A DNA stretch of 64,000 bases from Agrypnia vestita. Lineage: Eukaryota > Arthropoda > Insecta > Trichoptera > Phryganeidae. Shown piece after piece: positions 10,276-20,480 of this stretch. The first letter of the stretch is position 1. Each line of letters starts with the position of its first letter. The notes under the pieces were generated by a model, which saw only the letters and a program-made list of their open reading frames with translations, made no database searches and had not been told where the DNA came from. The translations under genes were made by a program, and so were the position numbers. The DNA lies in assembly GCA_016648135.1 (NCBI GenBank), contig JADDOH010000500.1:1-64000 (forward strand). Direction: 5' to 3'.

Positions 10276-10489
10276 ATTACATCCCTCCATCTTTACGGTA
10301 GTCTTCCCGGTAGGCGTCCTCCAGAAGGGATTTCATTCGTTGCTGTATGCACGAATCTGTCACTGTCCGTTCTGGCTACGTGATACCTCCAGAATCTCCT
10401 TCTGGATCTACTCCAACGTGCTACGTCCTCCATTTTACAGGTTTTCCTTATGTCTTTCCGTATCAGGGTGTCTCGAGACTTTGGTCTGC

Positions 10490-10656
10490 AAAAACAAAAA
10501 TATGCATATTGAAAGAAAGGTCAGAATATACAAGACATGCGTGCGACCTATTATGACATACGCTGTAGAGACGCGGGCTGACACTGTCCGCACCAAAGGA
10601 CTCTTCAGAACAACTGAAATGAAGGTGCTGAGATCCATTACTGGAAACTCTACGTA
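10490..10656 (+). pseudogene. LINE reverse transcriptase C-terminal fragment
   Basis: The plus strand reads MHIERKVRIYKTCVRPIMTY, AVETRADTVRTKGLFRTTEM, KVLRSITGNST and a stop. RPxMTYAVETRADT...TTEMKVLRSITG is a well-known stretch near the C-terminus of insect non-LTR RTs. It pairs with the minus-strand copy at 17605-18000. Truncated at both ends. Confidence 0.8.
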
Positions 10657-10788
10657 AGATTTATCAATCAAATTTATTTGTCAGACTATTTCCGCAGCTC
10701 TACTACGCTCGATAAAGTTGTACCTAGAAAATCAAACGCCTCAACAAAGATTTGAAAGGCGTGTGTTTATCGTCAAAATTGATAATAT

Positions 10789-11334
10789 TGTTACGGGAAC
10801 GTGGGAGACAAATTAAACATTCAAAATTAATTAAATTTTTATTTAATACACAAAAAGTCACTGGACACAAACTTAACTGTTCTTAAATTCACAGTCACTA
10901 AATGTTTCTAGAATATTTCACGCGCTTATTATCCAATTAATATTTCGCACAATTATCTCTGGTCTTTCGTCTATGGAACATTTTTTATTACGCTGTTTAT
11001 ACCTCATCGATCACTTTTGAGAGTGTTCCGCTCAATTACGCACGTAGGTACTTAACCCGAATATCTGACACTCGATTAGACACGAGCTGGCCACACTGTT
11101 TTTATCGCTGGTAATGTCGCACTCATCAAACGTCAAACAATGACTGTCCCTTTCTTCGCCTTTTTATGCAAAACATGTCGGTTTTCGAATTTTTGAGATC
11201 GTTATATTTATATAAATTTCTAGTATTTGGGGACGTCACTATCATGTAAGGAATATTAATTGGCATAAATGTATATTTCAAACTTTCCAAAAAACCTGGT
11301 TAAAATTTCTAATTGTCATGTTTAATTCCTAACA
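10789..11334 (-). mobile_element. Solo LTR (minus), TGTTA...TAACA, 546 bp
   Basis: Read on the minus strand the block starts TGTTAGGAATTAAAC and ends CTCCCACGTTCCCGTAACA, the TG...CA ends of an LTR with a 5-bp inverted terminus. The relics at 14964-15300 and 20103-20480 share the terminal TCTCCCAC / GCCTCCCAC motif and the GTCACTGGACAC-like stretch inside. No internal gag/pol is attached, so I call it a solo LTR. A clear target duplication was not found (ATTG occurs at both ends but overlaps the terminus). Confidence 0.6.
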
Positions 11335-11749
11335 ATTGACATTTCACCAAAAATCTAGAGAATATTTTCTATTCAAACTTAAATGTAGAAGACTCCCTCG
11401 AAGTTTTTGCTACAAGCAATGAGATACCCTGTATAATATTGGGGTATTCTTGTACATTGTTTTGAAATAAGCTTCATCATAGTTATTGGCTCCTTCACGA
11501 ATGGAAAAACATGTTCACAACAATTTCGCCATTTCATCTTGATGAGAAAATTATAATAATGGCATAACTTTGGTTCATTGTTCATGCAAACGAAAGGCAG
11601 AGAAATTCTTGGATACTTGCCAAATTGTTGGACAAGTAAAATATGGGTTTCAGCAATACTTCCTGGAACACGGTCAAATATTCACATTTATGAATAACAA
11701 GTGTTCATTATGTAGATTCGTTTGTTGCCGTTCAAGTGGGTAATACTCG
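11335..11749. other. Spacer, nothing recognised
   Basis: One 68-codon chance frame on the minus strand at 11379-11585 and no recognised repeat. Confidence 0.4.
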
Positions 11750-12215
11750 GCTTTCTTTTAAACTAGGAATTTCGGGACTTTGTTTACTCCTTGGTGCGAA
11801 GTGAACTAGAGAGTGGCACGAAAATTCAGGGACCACATGAGATAAGAACTCTCTTATGGTAGAGAAAGTACAAAATAAGTTTCTGAGATATCTCTACATG
11901 AGAGAGAACGGGCATTATACTTGACTTTACCCAACCGAGTTTCTCCAGGGTATGCTTGTCTACAATATTTTAGAGATTAGAAGAAAATATTACCAGTAAC
12001 ATTGTTTCTGATGTTCTTAATAACCTTAGACAGCGTCAGCATAAATTGTTTCACATTCCAATATACAGCACTAACTTGCCGATGGTTATGCCCGTTGGAA
12101 GAGCTGCTGCTATGCTGAGCAATATCACTTTGGATATTGATCTATTTCATATCCATGAGAGGGTTTTTCGAAGCAGGATCCTCCTTTATCTTTGATATGA
12201 ATTATTTTATTTACA
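11750..12215 (+). pseudogene. Jockey-like LINE RT C-terminus, copy 1
   Basis: In changing frames the plus strand reads VRSELE, VEKVQNKFLRYLYMRENGHY, PTEFLQGM and then RQHKLFHIPIYSTNLPMVMP with VGRAAAMLSNITLDIDLF. The last part, from about 12025, is nearly the same as 30025-30206. FHIPI..TN...P..R......ID.F is the usual Jockey-type C-terminus after the RT domain. Frameshifted and stop-bearing. Confidence 0.75.
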
Positions 12216-12650
12216 TTATGTTAATTCAAATGTAATAACATTTACGATTTAAATGTATGTTTGTGTTGCAAATATATTGAAAAATATAATAATTCAATTC
12301 AATGTACCAAATATATTGAATTGAATTGAATTAAATAATGAAACAATACTCGTGTACGGTATACCCTACATGGCACTTGCTTCAGAGAATATTAGCAAAT
12401 CCATATGTTGTTGGCATTTACGTCACGATCCCCCGCTCCTCCATCCCTGCTCGTTCTACCCACTTTCCTGACAGTTCATGTTTAATAGCTTGACTAGAAA
12501 GAACATTATCGCTTGGCTTAAATTATCACCAAATACTCATCGCCACCCCCGGAGCATTCTTGTTACCATTGGTAAAATATTGTTTTGGTCCTGAGCACCT
12601 TCGAATTAGCATTCATCGAGTTTGACCATCATTCGTTCTAGTTATTTAAG
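12216..12650. other. AT-rich spacer, nothing recognised
   Basis: Begins with a likely LINE 3' UTR remnant, rich in TATTGAATTGAATT. No other signal. Confidence 0.4.
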
Positions 12651-12656
12651 AAAGCA

Positions 12657-13111
12657 GTGTCGTTGGCATGTAAGTCAAGCTCCTTGTGGCATCCATTTTC
12701 TTCATTTCCTTTTTCCCGTCATATTTTAAACTCCACCCTTATTGATTTTGGCTATTTGGGTCGGAATCAACTCGTAAATCGTTTTTTTAACAAAATAAAT
12801 TATCATGTTTTTTTGACACACTCGATAACACGGTCGGCATGCAGAGCACGCCACGAAGGATCGTTTTCTTTACGAAATTGGTCAAAATCAAGATACCGAA
12901 GGAAACACAAAGCTTGGTTTCCTCGAAACGTCTCTGGACTGCGGTACGTGGTCACGTCTCTCTGTTCTTCCGTAGTGAACCACGCACTGCGCAGTACAGG
13001 CGACAGCAGTTCCCACAATCCATGACTGAAGTACTGGGTTGGAAGAGCGAAAGCTGTCCGTGGAGGTTCTTTCTCCACGTGCCATATCCTATCATCTAGG
13101 AGCATCAGCAT
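12657..13111. other. Unassigned block with overlapping frames on both strands
   Basis: Plus frames (12657-13025, 12839-13099) and minus frames (12803-13111, 102 codons; 12888-13085) all overlap. The minus frame includes AWFTTEEQRDVTTYRSPETF. None matches a family I know; GC content is higher than around it. It may be an old transposon or exon relic, but open frames in four phases argue for chance. Confidence 0.25.
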
Positions 13112-13310
13112 ATCAAAGTCTGAAAGATGTCATACTTGGGTCATGTGCTAAGAGAGGAAAAGTATGATCTTTTGCATTTGGAATTAAGGGGAAGATCGGT
13201 GAAAACGGGGTGTCGGCAAGAAGCAGATGTCATGGTATGAGATTGGACAGGGGTAAGGATGGTGGAAGAGCTGTTTCGAGCCACTAGAGATAGGAAGATG
13301 TAGATACTCT
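13105..13310 (+). pseudogene. LINE RT C-terminal relic (YLGHVLR type)
   Basis: The plus strand reads MSYLGHVLREEKYDLLHLEL and then RGRS, with stops soon after. It corresponds to the YYLSHVLRGEKYRLL part of the copy at 16142-16601, so it belongs to the same family. Confidence 0.7.
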
Positions 13311-13754
13311 CAAGTGACAGTCAATGTTTGCTCCTTGCTTGTATTATCCTGTGTAACCTTTGTATCTTTATATTGTTATTATATACCTTGTATTTTGTAT
13401 ATGCTTATATATCGTGTTAACGTATTGAAATATTACCTTACCGTTTTGAAATATTTGGTAGTTTATGTATATTTTTTAAAATAATAAAGAAGTGAACTGA
13501 CGGGAAAATGAGGGTAAAATTTTGGATGGCAGCCGTGCGGCCCAACTCTGCTTTGCAATGCTGGGTTGCACGGTTGCCTTTAGCATTAAAAAATGACAAC
13601 CTGGCGACGAATGAGTAAGCAAGCGGTGGGTCTGCCCTCATTGACAGTCAACGTTGGGGGACCTGACACGACACTAGGAGAAGGAGTATCATCACTTTGC
13701 TAATTGCGGTCCGGAAAAACTCCACAGTAGACTGACCACAAGCACTTCCTCAGG

Positions 13755-13830
13755 TTGGTATCCTTGAAATGTGGATCTGCAGATTGTTTTAAAATCTGGA
13801 TTGATAGGGTTACCAATGACAACTTGACAG
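13755..13830 (+). pseudogene. Small LINE RT relic
   Basis: Reads LEMWICRLF and a disrupted KIWIDRVTND, matching the LEVWICQRMLRIPWTDMASN segment of the 16142 copy. Overlaps the left end of the hAT-like MITE at 13828. Confidence 0.5.
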
Positions 13831-14709
13831 ACGCGTGCAGTGAGTACACTGAAGCATAGCTTTTACGTAAACATGTACTACGGAAAAAACATCGAAATAA
13901 AATATTTATGTGACATTGTGTTATTATGATATATTATAATCTTATTATAGGTCGACCACAGTCAAAAGACCATTCCATAGCTTTGTCCGGTAAGAAGAAA
14001 GCGGGGGAAAACTGCCTGGCAAGCCCGTATTATAAGCCTCAATGTGATATTCCAAATAAATACATATTTTTTAGTTTAAAAAAGGTTCCTTACAATACTA
14101 GAAAAACTTCTTTTGTGTTCATTTTTTGCATCGAACACCACAAATATTTTTTGCACACATTCTTTTGAATGCGGTCTAGCTATAATCCCCAATAATAATT
14201 ATTTCGAATGTTCATCCAAAACTTCCTATCCCATAGCTGATCTCATCCCGTTTTCAAAATTAGTTTGATTTAAAAATTGTTATTAAATAAAATGAGAACA
14301 TTGACATTATACTTTTTTTTAGTTTATTTTAGTTTAATGAAAACTAAAGCTAATAAATGCATCCATTACTACATCGCATAATATGACATTGGTATTAATC
14401 ATTAATCAAAATATATAATTCTCTATGAAATAATGTCTATCACTAACGCTGCCAGATGGCTCAAATAATAATGAGGTATATGAAACGAAAATTGCATTAT
14501 GTCCATCACTAAGTTATCAAGACGCTACGCTACTCTAGATAGCGGTGTTCTCACAGCCTTAATATGAATATATAATAAAGTTACATTATTTTTGATTATG
14601 GCTAACCATGATGACAATTATGATAGGAATTTTACGAGATACCTATATAATTTATTTAGATTTTCTTTACGAAAATTTCATGCTTCAACATTTTCACTGC
14701 ACGCCTCTG
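13828..14709. mobile_element. hAT-type MITE H1, possible copy interrupted by insertion
   Basis: The left end CAGACGCGTGCAGTGAG and the inverted right end CACTGCACGCCTCTG match the H1 copies at 33999-34221 and 61699-61923, but the ends are 882 bp apart instead of about 224. The 8-bp flanks (CAACTTGA; CAATCGTA) agree only at the first three bases. Either one copy carries about 650 bp of inserted DNA, or these are ends of two elements. The middle (about 13930-14580) is AT-rich and unassigned. Confidence 0.5.
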
Positions 14710-14744
14710 CAATCGTAGTCGCCATCGTCATCATCATCATAAAT

Positions 14745-14812
14745 ATTATCATAATTATCATCATCATCAAAATCAACCGTTTTCTATTCACTGCTGGATG
14801 AAGGCTATTCCA
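14745..14812 (-). pseudogene. RTE-like LINE 3' end with GAT-type tail
   Basis: The minus strand reads AFIQQ just before a stop (about 14795-14812), followed by a GATGATGATGAT-type run (14733-14768 on the plus strand as ATCATCATC). Same C-terminal motif as the 6464 copy. A nearly complete loss of the ORF. Confidence 0.55.
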
Positions 14813-14963
14813 AGTGTCTTCCAATTTTTTCTGTACATTCTTATTTGCTGCTTCAATATGTTGATTGATACGAAAAAAATGCTACAAATATCATCATTCA
14901 TGAAGAGGTCTTAGAAGGCGAAGATCATCCAGGCTGGGAAACTTAAGACAACTATTTTAACTT

Positions 14964-15300
14964 TGTCGCGGTAGTGGGAGATAAATTAAATACTCAAAAT
15001 AAATAAGTATTTTATTTAACACAAAACAATGTTACTGATCACGAACTTGACTGGAGCATTATTACGTAATTAGGACTAATCGTCACTATCGAGGAACTTC
15101 TAGAATATTCGCGCGTCTATTTATTCGCCGTTTCGAAAACTTACCGAACGCCCGGTAGGTACTCTCGTAAATTACTTTCTCTGGTCGCTTATAACTCGCA
15201 CCATATCGCCGTTAACTTATCGCTTGTCTCTGTCTTGTCTTGTCTTGTCTTGTCTAAACGTCAAAGCAAAACTGATGTTGACTTTTCTAGAAATTCTTGG
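14964..15300 (-). mobile_element. LTR relic (minus), same family as 10789-11334
   Basis: On the minus strand it ends TTTATCTCCCACTACCGCGACA. It has the interior AAACGTCAAAG...TCGC stretches of the 10789 copy and a short (TCTTG)n run at 15231-15255. The left part is lost where a foldback begins (about 15395). Confidence 0.5.
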
Positions 15301-15394
15301 CGTATTCCCATGTATTCCAGACCCTACGGCCACGATATCTACGATTATTTTGTTTCTACTGTCTCGTCTTCACAAATTCCATCCATGATCGATA

Positions 15395-15945
15395 TGTGTA
15401 TACCATATGTATCAAATTTGGGATGTTGGGCTTTAGTTACCAATATTCAAGTTGCACCAATTTTATATTTTTTTCCCCTAGCTTAATAAAGGATCCTGAT
15501 TACATAAATTATGTAAAAATTTTCTCCCGAGCAACTTTAAAAGCAGTTATTTTAAGTTTAAAAATGATACATTTTTGACACTTCACGCCATAGATGCCCA
15601 TACAAATTATAGTTTTTGCTGTTTAATTCATAGAAAATCAGCCTTTTTCTATGAATTATTCTTTGAATTATAAGTATGTTATGAATTATAAGTATATTTT
15701 AATCATTGAATAATTGTCTATAGTTTGCTTATCGTATAGATAAAATGGCTGATCTGTCAAACTTACTAAGGAAATCAATACGATTTTTATATTGGAATAA
15801 CTGCTTTTAAACTTGCTTGCGACAAAATTTAACATCATTTATGTAATCAGGACCCTTTATTATGCTAGGGAAAAAAATTGGTGCAACTTTGACATTGGTA
15901 ACTTATTCCGGATGTTGTATACAAAAATTAATGTACCTAGCTTAC
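15395..15945. repeat. Foldback element with arms of about 130-175 bp
   Basis: TTACCAATATTCAAGTTGCACC (15436 on) through AGCAGTTATTTTAAG (about 15555) recurs inverted at 15777-15905, at about 85 percent identity by eye. Weaker homology goes on outwards to about 15395 and 15945. The loop is about 200 bp. A different family from the palindrome at 4559. Confidence 0.75.
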
Positions 15946-15954
15946 TTTCTTCTA

Positions 15955-16140
15955 TACAACTACCCTAAAGCCACTATGGTTGAAATTTTTGCAAATCGGT
16001 GAACGTTGCACTTAAGTAATCACTTAAGATAGCCTATGACAGTTCGTTATCCCTGTGGATGTTCCAAAATAAGACTTTCAAACTTACTTTGACATGAATA
16101 TAGCTTTGTCTCTGTTAGACATCTATAATTTATCATAATT
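15955..16140. mobile_element. MITE M1, right-half copy
   Basis: Has CACTATGGTTGAAATTT, AGTAATCACTTAAGATAGCC and the end GTCTCTGTTAGACATCTATAATTTATCATAA, the right arm of M1 (compare 38760-38949). The LINE at 16142 directly follows. Confidence 0.6.
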
Positions 16141-16141
16141 T

Positions 16142-16601
16142 TTGATGATCAATCTAAACCCAAAGCTTTGGCAGAGAATGACAAAATGTTACATATTATG
16201 GTCAGCTCCCTTATATGGTTGTGAAACATGGACTCTGACAGTGAATGTTATGAATCGGTTGGAAGCATTAGAAGTATGGATATGCCAAAGAATGCTTCGT
16301 ATACCATGGACCGATATGGCCAGCAACACGGAGGTGCTTCAAAGAGCTGGAGCCAGCAGAGAGCTACCGTCCAATGTCAAAGTGAAGAAGGTTTATTACT
16401 TGAGTCACGTGCTACGCGGGGAAAAATATCGCCTCCTCCGTCTAATACTCCAGGACAAGATAGAAGCAAGACGGGGAGTTGGTAGAAGCACATGTCCATA
16501 CTGCACAGCATCAGAGAGTGGACCGGAATGAGACAGGCGGAGGGCAGCGCAGGACACAGAGGTTTCCACACAAGTGATTGCCGAAGTCGGGGGGTCCTGA
16601 C
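16142..16601 (+). pseudogene. LINE reverse transcriptase C-terminus
   Basis: Open for 129 codons (16142-16531): PLYGCETWTLTVNVMNRLEA, LEVWICQRMLRIPWTDM, EVLQRAG and VYYLSHVLRGEKYRLL. A shift near 16480 then leads to IREWTGMRQAE and VIAEVGGS, stop about 16601. This is the classic C-terminal third of insect non-LTR RTs (YGCETWTL ... RMLRIPWTD ... LGHVLRGEKYRLL). The catalytic domain is absent, so it is a 5'-truncated dead copy. Confidence 0.85.
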
Positions 16602-16628
16602 TGAATTTTGAATAAACTCAAACAAATA

Positions 16629-17240
16629 ATGTTAACAGAATGTTAGTTAACTTAGTAAAAACCTCTACTAGATTTAGGGTATACCGGTCTATCTTCAACT
16701 TTCACAAATCTTTTGTGAAAGTTAAAGTTTTTCACAGAAGATTTGGTAACACCCACTTTAGACCCCGCCCCCTCTCACTCTCTCCCGGCAGATTCCTGAA
16801 TGTTCAGTAGGCTAATCAATGCATAATAACAGATTGTTAGTTAACTTTGTAAAAACCACTACCAGATTTTAGGTCTACCGGTTTCGAGACGTACCCGTCT
16901 CTTCGTCAGGACAAACACTACACCACCACATTCACAACATTACACACCTCAACCATAGTATTGTTACACTTCCACCAATAATTGATCACATGCGTGTTCG
17001 TCTTGTCAGGGACAAACATGCACTGATTAGCCTAATGAACCATCAGGGATCTACCGAAAGAGAGTGAGAGGGGGCGGCGTCTAAAGTGGGTGTTACCCCA
17101 TCTTTTGTGAACGTTAAATTATACAAAGGGCTGTATGGAAAATTATGGACAAATATGCACAGATTAGCCTAAGTAGACCGTAAATCTGGTAGTGGTTTTT
17201 ACTAAGTTAACTAACATTCTGTTATAATGTCTAACCACAA
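16629..17240. repeat. Inverted-repeat unit with hammerhead motif (Penelope-like pLTR pieces)
   Basis: AACAGAATGTTAGTTAACTTAG (16631 on) recurs inverted as CTAAGTTAACTAACATTCTG (17203 on), and the stretch with GGTAACACCCACTTTAGACCC (about 16745) recurs inverted near 17080. A direct partial copy (16822-16870) sits inside, ending in a minus-strand hammerhead core. Arrangement like this is common for Penelope-like element ends. Confidence 0.65.
16873..16912 (-). ncRNA. Hammerhead-ribozyme-like motif 2
   Basis: On the minus strand: stem I GTC pairs with GAC; core CTGACGA, one extra A, stem II GAGACG / CGTCTC closed by GGTA, then GAAAC. Stem III is a minimal A-C / G-T around CG, followed by the cleavage-site position A. 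All conserved core nucleotides are present apart from the one-nucleotide insertion after A9. Short stem III is known for hammerheads of Penelope-like elements. Confidence 0.75.
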
Positions 17241-17604
17241 AGTTAATGCTTTAAATATTAATAATAAATAATGCTAAAGTTCATCATTTTTGATGGGTTA
17301 AAGCCAGTGATATAATACATATAATCCGCGCTGCATGACGCAATATTTGGATGCAACTACATCCTTTTAGTATGTACCGCTGGTGTCGGAGCTCGTGCGT
17401 GATGCGTCCTGAATTATGCATGTATGCTGGTGCACTCTCTATTCTTCCTAGAATAATGTGTATCGGGGGAGAGAGCGAGACGAAAGGTGTGACGGCTCAC
17501 GGGACTGCCGTGCGCTAAAGAGGGATGAAGGTCGCGAGCTGAGAACCGCATTGCGGTAACACTGTTTTTACAATTTTTATGTATTTATTTGTTTTACAGT
17601 AGAT
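17241..17604. other. Spacer, nothing recognised
   Basis: A GC-richer patch at about 17380-17560 has no open frame of note. Confidence 0.4.
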
Positions 17605-18000
17605 TAGCTACCGGTCGTTGGCGATGCTCGCGTATTGCCACCTTTTTTTCTTCTTCGTTTTTAGATCATTGATCTGTCCTTGAATTGGAGTTGTACTTTT
17701 GGGAAGCGGAGCATTTCCATCTTTTTGGTGGTCTTTTTGGTACGCGATGTCCCATTGGTATATTGTGGGCAACCTCATAGGGAATTCTTGTATCATTCAT
17801 CCTGTCCATATGATCTCCAGTACCGCCGATGTCTTCTGTCTTGCAGGTCTTATTTAAGAATTTCTAACCCCGTCTGTATTTCGCAGTACTCGCATCTCAG
17901 ACGTCAGGAGAAGGCTCTTGGTCATAACTGTGTCAGCCCTAGTTTCTATACCATATACCATAATGGGCTTGAAATGGGTTATTTTTAATGCTAGTAAAAT
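17605..18000 (-). pseudogene. LINE RT C-terminal fragment
   Basis: The minus strand reads KPIMVYGIETRADTVMTKS, LLLTSEMRVLRNTDGV, and after shifts MIQEFPMRLPTIYQWDIAYQ. It parallels the plus-strand piece at 10490-10656 (RPIMTYAVETRADTV...TTEMKVLRSITG). Disrupted. Confidence 0.75.
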
Positions 18001-18014
18001 AATTGAGTGGCTTG

Positions 18015-18085
18015 TTGGTCAATCAGTGGTTCAGATACTCGCCTAGTGATCTAGTTAGTGGTCTGGAATCCGAACCCCGTTAAAA
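18015..18085 (+). repeat. tRNA-derived SINE relic, family C
   Basis: CAGTGGTTCAGATACTCGCC (A-box-like), CTAGTGATCTAG and a degenerate B box TGGAATCCGAACCCC. Related to the minus-strand relic at 3215-3305 by the middle motif. Confidence 0.45.
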
Positions 18086-18349
18086 ACCACCAAGATGGTC
18101 CTACAAGTAATTCCATGGCACAAGCGCTTAGCTTAGTTTGAAAATAGTAAGAATATTAATTATAAAAAGAACTGCACGTGCCCAATACAGCTTTAAGTTT
18201 ATTTATGTGCTCATTGAAATGTTCATAATGCGAACATATTCACAATTACATTTTTTAAAAATTGCTTCTTTATCTGCTATTGTATTCAATAATATTTATA
18301 CACTTGTTTTTTTTAACATATCTGCAATATCAAAGTAATTCATTATTTA

Positions 18350-18720
18350 TGTTAAGTACTATCTGTACCCGGCCACGCGTTGCTGTGGCTCAGTCTTGTA
18401 TTTGGTATTTAGTATAGCGTGTTGTTTTACTTCGAATTGTCTTTCAAAAAAACATGTTTTTCCCTGTCACAGGTGTGACATCTTTATAATAATAGGTATG
18501 TAATTCGTATTTCATATTCGTACGTATTCGAATGCAACGTTGTATCAAAAGTTCAATTCAATCGACCCACTACTTATCGCATTGTGCGAGCACAAACACG
18601 CCTGCGTAGGTAGGCTGAAATTTTATGCATCCTAATTATAATTTTGTTTATACATTTAATTATAATTGTCAGTCGGTGTGTCCGTCTGTCCGTCCGTCCC
18701 CGAAAGTTCGTGTAACGTCA
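18350..18720. repeat. Unclassified dispersed repeat
   Basis: Contains CCCGGCCACGCGTTGCTGTGG (18369-18389), which stands out from the AT-rich background, and ends with GTCCGTCTGTCCGTCCGTCC and GTTCGTGTAACGT. That end block resembles 34395-34440. I cannot classify it. Confidence 0.4.
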
Positions 18721-18935
18721 GTAACTTCTTTTATAAAAACTTTTTTAATAATATGTTTATACATAATATTGCTTGATATTCCACGTTAAAAATCTATAGG
18801 TATCATTAACAGTTACAAAATCTAGGTATGCTGTGTCATGGAAAGGACTATAGATGTTAAAGAGTTGAGGTTGTTATAACGGTCGTTAAGACATATTTAG
18901 CAGTCCGCCCTCTACCTCCGCGGGTAAAGGTCGTC

Positions 18936-18975
18936 CTCCTGATGACGTTGAATAAGCATTCAACGAAACGTCGAG
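18936..18975 (+). ncRNA. Hammerhead-ribozyme-like motif 3 (GTC cleavage site)
   Basis: Stem I CTC (18936-18938) pairs with GAG (18973-18975). Core CTGATGA at 18939-18945, one inserted C, stem II GTTGAAT / ATTCAAC (7 bp) with loop AAGC, then GAAAC, a minimal stem III ACGT and the canonical GTC site ending at 18972. Among the copies here this is the most complete by eye. Confidence 0.8.
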
Positions 18976-19084
18976 AATCATTTCGTGGAAAAACATACGG
19001 TTCGTATAAAATATCCGCAACCATTTACAGTTAAATATGACTATAGCTATCTCTAACATAGTTCATTCGAATATATGAAATAAA

Positions 19085-19440
19085 CCGATTTAGAACATGA
19101 ATACAACTTTAAAAAATTTGATAATGTGTGAGTGTTCTTACCTGGGATTGGGGAATGTTGCATTGCGTAAAGTGATCAATTAGGCCAGCTCATATAGGAC
19201 ATACTGGGCTACCTTATAAAGACCTTCATGCACATTTCCCATATAGGCTAACGGTGAGGACACAATTTATCAAGCCTGGAGTATTTTTGTGACGGGTTTC
19301 GCTGCAGTAATTGGACTCCATGCCTGTTGTAGCTTATCAAAAAAATACTTGCCACTATACTATAATGCCGAGATAAATTGCTGCGTCTCTGTGATTTCTA
19401 TAATTTATCTTAACTAAGGAAAAATAACATACTGCGCAAC
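19085..19440. mobile_element. MITE M1 right half, interrupted by a SINE piece
   Basis: The M1 arm (GGGGAATGTTGCATTGCGTA, AAGTGATCAATTAGGCCAGC) runs to about 19248 and resumes at about 19365 with GCGTCTCTGTGATTTCTATAATTTATCTTAA. The break holds the SINE fragment at 19249-19345, so the SINE went in after the MITE. Confidence 0.65.
19249..19345 (+). repeat. SINE family A, 3' fragment nested in MITE M1
   Basis: ACGGTGAGGACACAATTTAT, TCAAGCCTGG and TGTTGTAGC match the body of the SINEs at 42480-42665 and 43748-43930. The tRNA-like head is missing. Confidence 0.65.
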
Positions 19441-19795
19441 GTAATGCTACGATAAAAAGTGACATCTATATTTCTTTTTATAAACGGATAGTTTTGTCTG
19501 TGGTGTCGACGTGATCAGCGAACACGACTGTTCTGCCGTGAGCACAATGGAGGAGAACATTCTTCTTGCAGGCGGATTATTCCTAAATAAACATGTGTGC
19601 TCTTTGAAAAAAAGTGGTGATGGAGTAATGCAGTTTCGGGGTGACGGTAATAGGTCATCGCTCCCAGTTTTCAGTACTGTCCAGCGGATGGACTAACGGA
19701 TACTGATGGTGGATACTGACTGCGTAACTTCACAGGATCCGCGCGGCTCACGTGGAGGCGGGAGGATGCAACCGATTTAATTCATTTTTAAACAT
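19441..19795. other. Spacer, nothing recognised
   Basis: A 61-codon plus frame at 19511-19696 matches nothing I know. Confidence 0.4.
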
Positions 19796-19930
19796 TTTTT
19801 TATGAATCAATTGTCGAAAAATCAAATTGGAGAAAAAACACTTCAGCTGCTGCCGGGATTCGAACCAACGGACCTCCATTCTATCCGGGGATGGCGGGGT
19901 ATCTAATTTCGCCACGGCAACTTGGTAAGT
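19795..19930 (-). repeat. tRNA-derived SINE, family B
   Basis: On the minus strand a tRNA-like head (GTTGCCGTGGCGAAATTAGA, then GGTTCGAATCCCGG as B box, then CAGCAGC) is followed by TTTGATTTTT..CAATTGATT. The same head and body occur at 61462-61600 (+), and pieces at 60790-60830. Plus-strand flanking DNA at 19950-20060 (CACAGAACTTGTTCTGAAAT, GCAACTTCACAATAATAATG) also recurs near 61610, so more than the SINE is shared. Confidence 0.65.
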
Positions 19931-20102
19931 TAACGAAAAATTTTCTTTTCTAATTGATTAATTAAAAAATTGTTTAATAATTCACAGAACTTGTTCTGAA
20001 ATTGCAACTTCACAATAATAATGTGTTTTCTTTAATATACAATTATAATTAATTTTTATTTCTACCTTTAAAACGTCTTCGTATTATTAAATTTACAGAT
20101 AC

Positions 20103-20480
20103 TGTCGCGCGATCGTGATTGTGGGAGGCAAATGAAACAATAGAAATATTATAAGTTTTATTAATCACAAAAAGTCACTGGACACGAATTTTATCAGAGC
20201 ACCGTTCGTTAATTCACACCAATTGTCACTAAAATATTCACGCCAATTTTGTAAGTGATCGCACTTATTTCCAAAACTCTTTTAAGTACTTTTCTTAATT
20301 ATTGTCGCTGGTATTCGGCTCTCTAGGAACACTGACGCCGTCGCACGGTTCGCTTTTATCTGTGGACTTCTATGTCGCGCTGTCAAACAACAACACCCGC
20401 ACACTGCCCGCGCTCGTTTTTATTCTGTAAACCAAAAAATCTACTCACTATACGATCTCTTGGTTTAGTGGGTTTATCTT
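20103..20480 (-). mobile_element. LTR relic (minus), same group as 10789-11334
   Basis: The minus-strand end is TTTGCCTCCCACAATCACG then CGCGCGACA. Inside, the plus strand reads CACAAAAAGTCACTGGACACGAA, nearly as in the 10789 copy (CACAAAAAGTCACTGGACAC). Outer end not defined. Confidence 0.5.

Noticed and set aside
12803..13111. A 102-codon minus-strand gene
   Set aside because: Four overlapping frames on both strands and no recognised motif; kept only as an unassigned block.
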